A stretch of 64,000 nucleotides of DNA from contig JAFUIO010000029.1 in the NCBI GenBank assembly GCA_017468425.1, forward strand, positions 1 to 64,000, read 5' to 3'. Both the position numbers and the translations under genes were made by a program. Position 1 is the stretch's first letter. Every line of letters begins with the position of its first letter. The notes below the pieces were generated by a model. That model did not search any database, was not told the origin of the DNA, and saw only the letters and a program-made list of their open reading frames with translations. Source of the DNA: Clostridia bacterium. Its GTDB lineage: Bacteria > Bacillota > Clostridia > Oscillospirales > Acutalibacteraceae. Below are positions 60,550 through 64,000 of the stretch, piece after piece.

Positions 60550-61201
60550 TTGACCTTCCACCTACTTTGGGTAAATCCCATCTGAAATGTGCTGCAAGCA
60601 TACGTATAACCACAACAAGCAAAACGGGAATTATTATTGATACAGTATAATTTATATTGAATCTCTGCATGTAATAATACAGAATTGCACCGAAAATTGC
60701 TGCAATTGCGTAAATCTGTTTTACAAGCACAAGGGGTTTTTCACGGCTTAACAAGTCTCTTAAAATACCACCGCCGATACCTGTTGTCATTCCGAGGAAA
60801 ACACAGAGAAAAACATTTTCGCCATACCCTGCAGTTACACCTGCTCTTACACCGATTATCGCAAATGTACCAAGTCCTATCGCATCGAAAACATTGATAA
60901 AACGGTCAATAGCAACGCGGTTTTTGAAAAACTTGTCTTTCAGCACCGCCGCAACAATCATCACAACAACAGCACACGCCCCTGCGTAAAGAAGGTATTC
61001 AAAACTGTAAAACATTTTCGGAGGTATTTCACCTATGATAAGGTCACGCATAATTCCGCCGCCGAAAGAGTTGATTACTGTCAGAAAAAGAACGCCGAAT
61101 AAATCAAGACCTCTGTCAATGGCTATCATTGCGCCTGAAATTGCAAAAGCAATAATACCGATAATTTCTGCAATATAGAAAACTACATCAATAAATTCCA
61201 T
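60524..61201 (-). CDS. TRIC/UPF0126 family cation channel protein
   Basis: 225 aa, seven predicted helices in two repeats. The paired motifs FGGGIMRDLIIGEIPP and IGGGILRDLLSREKPL are the UPF0126 hallmark. Bacterial TRICs are homotrimeric potassium-permeable channels; a glycine/amino acid role has also been proposed for relatives (YadS/YicG), which would fit its coupling to an AGCS symporter. ATG 61201 is chosen over a TTG further up. Confidence 0.88.
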   Translation of the reverse strand: MEFIDVVFYIAEIIGIIAFAISGAMIAIDRGLDLFGVLFLTVINSFGGGIMRDLIIGEIPPKMFYSFEYLLYAGACAVVVMIVAAVLKDKFFKNRVAIDRFINVFDAIGLGTFAIIGVRAGVTAGYGENVFLCVFLGMTTGIGGGILRDLLSREKPLVLVKQIYAIAAIFGAILYYYMQRFNINYTVSIIIPVLLVVVIRMLAAHFRWDLPKVGGRSSGLDKKHK

Positions 61202-61211
61202 ATCCCACACT

Positions 61212-62138
61212 CTATTCTGCACATATTGCAACGCTCAGTGCTGCAATATCGCCAAGATTTTCTTTTAATTCTGCCGCCGTGATTTCGCATACGTTTAAAG
61301 AAAGGCTCAGGCACTCTTTTTTAAGCACCTTTTCCATTTTTTCGCGAAGAAGATTTTCACTACGCTGAAAAATACTGCCGATTACAATTTTTTCAGGGTT
61401 TAAAATATCAATAATCACACTTAAGCCTTTTCCGAGATGTTCAGCGCAGATATCGTAAACTTCATTTGCTGTTTCGTCACCTGCCAGAGCTGCTTCTGCA
61501 ATGCTTTTGGCAGTAACATTTTCAAGTTCATCTTTATTTCTGCAATAAGCAGTGTATGAGCCTGACTGCAGTTTCTGAAGTGCAAGAGTTTTTCCGAGCT
61601 GTGCAATTCCGCCGCCTGAACAGAAGCCTTCAAACGAACCGCCTTTGCCGTAACCTACAGGGCCGAAATTTTCGAGCCTTATATGCCCTACTTCCCCTGC
61701 CATATCGTTTGTGCCGCTATAGAGCTTTCCGTCAAGAATAAGTCCTGCACCGAGACCTGTGCCGAAAGTAAGAAAGACCATATTCTTTGAGCCCCTGCCT
61801 GCACCGAATTTCCACTCTGCAAGTGCACAGGCGTTTGCATCGTTGCATATTGAAACAGGCACTCCGAATTCTTCATTGAGAATTTCACAGATATGTACAT
61901 CATCCCAGCCTACAAGGTTAGGAGGTGACATTATAACACCTTTTTTTGAATCAAGCGGACCTCCGCAACTGATACCGATTGATTCAAAATCTCCCATTGT
62001 ATGGGCAATTTCGATAAGTTTTTTTATTGTGTTATCTTTATCGAGAGTATCAAAACGTTCTTTTCTGATTATGTTTGCATTTTCGTCGCCAAGTACAATA
62101 GCACATTTTGTGCCGCCTATATCAATGCCAAGATACAT
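61212..62138 (-). CDS. ROK family sugar kinase without zinc cysteines
   Basis: 308 aa. GIDIGGTKCAIVLG (phosphate-1), ISCGGPLD, NDANACALAEW (catalytic Asp), FLTFGTGLGAGLILDG (phosphate-2), and GEVGHIRLENFG are ROK hallmarks. The following zinc motif, normally CxCGxxGC, is replaced by VGYGKGGSFEGF with no cysteines. It is probably a glucokinase or N-acetylhexosamine kinase, with no DNA-binding domain. AAGGTGA precedes the ATG, nine bases after the dUTPase stop. Confidence 0.9.
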   Translation of the reverse strand: MYLGIDIGGTKCAIVLGDENANIIRKERFDTLDKDNTIKKLIEIAHTMGDFESIGISCGGPLDSKKGVIMSPPNLVGWDDVHICEILNEEFGVPVSICNDANACALAEWKFGAGRGSKNMVFLTFGTGLGAGLILDGKLYSGTNDMAGEVGHIRLENFGPVGYGKGGSFEGFCSGGGIAQLGKTLALQKLQSGSYTAYCRNKDELENVTAKSIAEAALAGDETANEVYDICAEHLGKGLSVIIDILNPEKIVIGSIFQRSENLLREKMEKVLKKECLSLSLNVCEITAAELKENLGDIAALSVAICAE

Positions 62139-62147
62139 AAATTCACC

Positions 62148-62642
62148 TTATTTCTTATCTGTACTGCCGAAACCGCCGTTACGTGTGTCTGTTACATCAT
62201 CGTCAACTGTTATTCCAAAAGGCAGGAAAATACCCTGTGCAAAACCGTTACCCGCTTTTACGGATACTGTTTTGCCTTCTTCATATGAGCAGTTTGTAAC
62301 TTTAATAAATATATGACCTTCGTTATCTGAATTATAATAATCAGCATCGATAATACCTACTGTATTATCAAGCTGAAGCCTGAATTTAAAGCCGAGACCG
62401 CTTCTGGGATAAATTTTAAGCACCCAGCCGTCATCAATTCTTGCTCTGATGCCTGTAGGAATTTTTGCAGTTTCACCGGGTTTCAGTTCAAAATCAACAG
62501 GTGCAAAAAAATCATACCCTGCAGACCCTTGCGTGGCACGTACGGGAAGCTTGATATTATCATAAATTTCTTTTGCGTTTTCGCCAAAGCTCTTTTTAAA
62601 TTCTTCAAAGCTTACTTTCTGAAATTCGGCAATTCTTTGCAT
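62148..62642 (-). CDS. dut: dUTP diphosphatase
   Basis: 164 aa, homotrimeric dUTPase. Motifs: AGYDFFAP (1), PRSGLGFKFRLQLDNTVGIIDADYYN (2-3; quoted parts RSGLGFK and NTVGIIDADYY), NGFAQGIF (4) and GGFGSTDKK (5, the C-terminal arm). The N-terminal ~25 residues form an extra acidic/lysine segment. Its AAGGAG ribosome site and first 31 bases lie inside the 3' end of the transposase gene. Confidence 0.94.
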   Translation of the reverse strand: MQRIAEFQKVSFEEFKKSFGENAKEIYDNIKLPVRATQGSAGYDFFAPVDFELKPGETAKIPTGIRARIDDGWVLKIYPRSGLGFKFRLQLDNTVGIIDADYYNSDNEGHIFIKVTNCSYEEGKTVSVKAGNGFAQGIFLPFGITVDDDVTDTRNGGFGSTDKK

Positions 62643-63142
62643 AGTTTATTTCTCCTTATTTGAATATATCTCAACGGGTTTTCTTCAATGTATTTCCATG
62701 TTTCCTCATAATCCTGACGGTTACGTATTACGTGGTCAAAGTAGGAATTTTGAAAAATTTTCATTTCATTAAAACCCACCTGTTTGCATAACCGCGTAGT
62801 CAACGATTTATATACACACATTACATCAAATAACGTAGGGCGGGGGCTTGCTCCCGCCGCATAATCTTTGAAAAATACAATTATATGTATATGGTCAGGC
62901 ATTATAACAAATTTATCGATTTTCACAAAATCATAACGTTTTTGCAAAAGCAATAATTGTTCTTTTGCAATTTCTCCATAACGCGATAATTTCGTTTCGG
63001 CAGGAGCAAGCCCCTGCCCTACGATTATATCCGATAATATTTTTCTTCGTTTTTCAGTACATAATGTAACAAAATATGCCCCCGGAGAAGAATAATCATA
63101 ATTCTGCAAGCGTATTTGTTTTCGTTCCGGTAAATTCATCAA
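62612..63142 (-). CDS. REP-associated tyrosine transposase (RAYT, IS200-like)
   Basis: 176 aa, Y1_Tnp domain. GAYFVTLCTEKRRKIL (N-terminus), the metal HUH pair in VIMPDHIHIIVFF, and the catalytic-Tyr region FQNSYFDHVIRNRQDYEETW then YIEENPLRY are typical of RAYTs, single-copy relatives of IS200 that mobilise REP palindromes. Two REP copies lie in frame within the gene, encoding VGQGLAPAE and YAAGASPRPT. Its 3' end overlaps the dUTPase start. No flanking inverted repeats are visible. Confidence 0.88.
   Translation of the reverse strand: MMNLPERKQIRLQNYDYSSPGAYFVTLCTEKRRKILSDIIVGQGLAPAETKLSRYGEIAKEQLLLLQKRYDFVKIDKFVIMPDHIHIIVFFKDYAAGASPRPTLFDVMCVYKSLTTRLCKQVGFNEMKIFQNSYFDHVIRNRQDYEETWKYIEENPLRYIQIRRNKLCKELPNFRK
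62835..62859 (+). repeat. REP palindrome copy 2 (inside the transposase gene)
   Basis: GTAGGGCGGGGGCTTGCTCC plus CGCCG; GGCGGG pairs with CCCGCC. It differs from copies 1 and 3 at two positions that form one compensated pair (G-C for A-T). It is in opposite orientation to copy 3. Confidence 0.85.
62998..63022 (-). repeat. REP palindrome copy 3 (inside the transposase gene)
   Basis: All 25 bases are identical to copy 1 at 31356-31380. It codes for VGQGLAPAE in the transposase. Confidence 0.85.
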
Positions 63143-63195
63143 ATCACCAAATATATTCTACATCATGTTTTAAAATATAGCAAGGTTTTAGGCAT

Positions 63196-63230
63196 AAAAA
63201 ATCGGTACGATTCTCACCGTACCGATAAAT
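63196..63230 (-). terminator. Terminator of the CorC/HlyC-type gene
   Basis: ATCGGTACG pairs with CGTACCGAT; on the minus strand TTTTTTATG follows. It isolates the transposase-dut group from the upstream gene. Confidence 0.85.
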
Positions 63231-63231
63231 T

Positions 63232-64000
63232 TTATTCTTCTTCGTCTTCTTCCTCTTTGGGAGGGTCAATAAAGCACACAAGTGCTTTCACAACACGATG
63301 CTCTGCGATTTCCGTAACTTTGATGTTAAGTCCTTCTGCCTGCAACTCAACCTGAGTGCCGTCTTCGGGAATTGTACCGAGCACACCGAAAATAAATCCG
63401 CCGAATGTATCGGAATCGTACTGGTCATCAATATCAATCCCGAGTGCATCTTCAACGTCTTCAATTGAAACGTTACCGCCGATTGCCCAGGTTTCAGAAT
63501 CAACTTTCTTGATTTCTTCTTCGGGCTTATCTTCGAATTCGTCGTCAATGTCGCCAACCAATTCTTCAAGCAAATCGTTGATAGTAACAATACCCGTCAT
63601 TCCGCCATATTCATCAAGAACAACTGCGAAATGGTCACGTGAATGTTTCATTCTTTCAAAAAGGACGTCTGCTCTTGCATTTTCAGGAACAAAATTTGCA
63701 GGACGCACAGCTTCTTTCATTACATTTTCGCGTGATTTATCTCTCAGACGGAAATAATCTTTTGTATTGAGAACACCGACTACGTTGTCAACGCTTTCGT
63801 CACATACGGGATAAAGTGAATGACGGCTTGAGAAGATTGTTTCTTCCCATTCTTCATCACTTTCTTCAACCCACAAAAATGAAATTTCAGTTCTGTGTGT
63901 TGCAACTTCACCTGCTGTGATGTTATCAAATTCGAATACGTTAGTAATGATTTCCTGTTCATCAAGGTCGATATTACCGCTTTCTGTACCTGCATCAACC
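63232..64000 (-). CDS. CorC/HlyC (CNNM-type) family protein, C-terminal part
   Basis: The frame is open to the window edge, so the N-terminus (membrane domain) lies outside. The visible ~255 residues begin in the segment before the CBS pair (EIITNVFEFDNITAGEVATH, then RTEISFLWVEES). CBS-domain wording follows: YPVCDESVDNVVGVLNTKDY and FAVVLDEYGGMTGIVTINDL. They end with the CorC_HlyC domain (WAIGGNVSIEDVEDALGIDI, DSDTFGGFIFGVLGTIPEDG) and an acidic tail. The family is linked to magnesium/cobalt efflux. Confidence 0.92.
   Translation of the reverse strand, partial: VDAGTESGNIDLDEQEIITNVFEFDNITAGEVATHRTEISFLWVEESDEEWEETIFSSRHSLYPVCDESVDNVVGVLNTKDYFRLRDKSRENVMKEAVRPANFVPENARADVLFERMKHSRDHFAVVLDEYGGMTGIVTINDLLEELVGDIDDEFEDKPEEEIKKVDSETWAIGGNVSIEDVEDALGIDIDDQYDSDTFGGFIFGVLGTIPEDGTQVELQAEGLNIKVTEIAEHRVVKALVCFIDPPKEEEDEEE

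Noticed and set aside
1..64000. CRISPR array, tRNA or rRNA genes
   Set aside because: I saw no regularly spaced direct repeats and no TPsiC/cloverleaf signatures by reading; a tRNAscan or Infernal run would be decisive.

Overview
This 64 kb window reads as chromosome of a low-GC anaerobic Firmicute, most likely an uncultured gut member of the Clostridia (Oscillospiraceae/Ruminococcaceae type). That placement is inferred. It rests on AT-rich codon use, strong Shine-Dalgarno sites, consensus TTGACA/TATAAT promoters, dockerin and cohesin modules, BspA-type leucine-rich repeat proteins, InlB-type repeats and an abundance of glycoside hydrolases. There is no rRNA, tRNA or CRISPR that I can see, and no phage or plasmid. 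The only mobile-type gene is one REP-associated transposase (62.6-63.1 kb), with three copies of its palindrome.

Layout. 0-1.3 kb: end of a BspA-like surface protein, followed by an orphan Ig-like C-terminal fragment. 1.4-7.1 kb (minus): secreted esterase, 2-hydroxyacid dehydrogenase, and a run of zinc-ribbon, lipoprotein and small membrane proteins of unknown role. 7.4-8.3 kb: a membrane-bound LuxR regulator. 8.5-16.9 kb: an orphan 600-aa protein, an 1801-aa dockerin-bearing repeat protein, and a LytTR response regulator. A direct-repeat operator with 21-bp period abuts the promoter of the 1801-aa gene. 17.2-20.2 kb: uxaB-uxaA (galacturonate/altronate catabolism) and a DUF4186 gene. 20.3-31.2 kb: a membrane-anchored propeller-like protein, GH92 mannosidase plus a DUF4838 protein, a subtilase, and a GH2-yfcE-cysK operon. 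31.4-39.3 kb: polysaccharide deacetylase, a pyrophosphatase-like/Nudix fusion with a small membrane exporter, a SecB-acyltransferase-DUF6320 operon, a 65-aa acidic amphipathic peptide with strong expression signals, and an LCP cell-wall ligase.

39.6-51 kb is mostly core: rpsU, M24 aminopeptidase, family 4 uracil-DNA glycosylase, PduL-type phosphotransacylase, a PlsC-like acyltransferase / acyl-adenylate ligase / ACP operon, a membrane-anchored cohesin protein, rlmH, walJ, murA with a long structured leader, and an RluD-type pseudouridine synthase. 51.1-59.1 kb is a sugar island: a four-gene operon (two Gfo/Idh/MocA dehydrogenases and two xylose-isomerase-like TIM barrels) with a palindromic operator in its promoter, a second BspA-type LRR protein, and a GH36-like alpha-galactosidase with its own palindromic operator. 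59.1-64 kb: AGCS symporter, TRIC/UPF0126 channel, ROK kinase without the usual zinc cysteines, dUTPase, the REP-associated transposase, and a CorC/HlyC-type protein cut by the window end.

How it fits together. Secreted or surface enzymes (GH92, esterase, deacetylase, subtilase) and scaffold-like proteins (dockerin, cohesin, LRR) face the outside. Cytoplasmic GH2, GH36, uxaAB and the dehydrogenase/epimerase operon process imported sugars. The most interesting signals are the LytTR operator-promoter unit driving the dockerin protein, the cohesin/dockerin pair on one contig, REP palindromes carried in frame inside their own transposase gene, the 65-aa acidic peptide gene, and the possible oxidative glycoside-cleavage operon.
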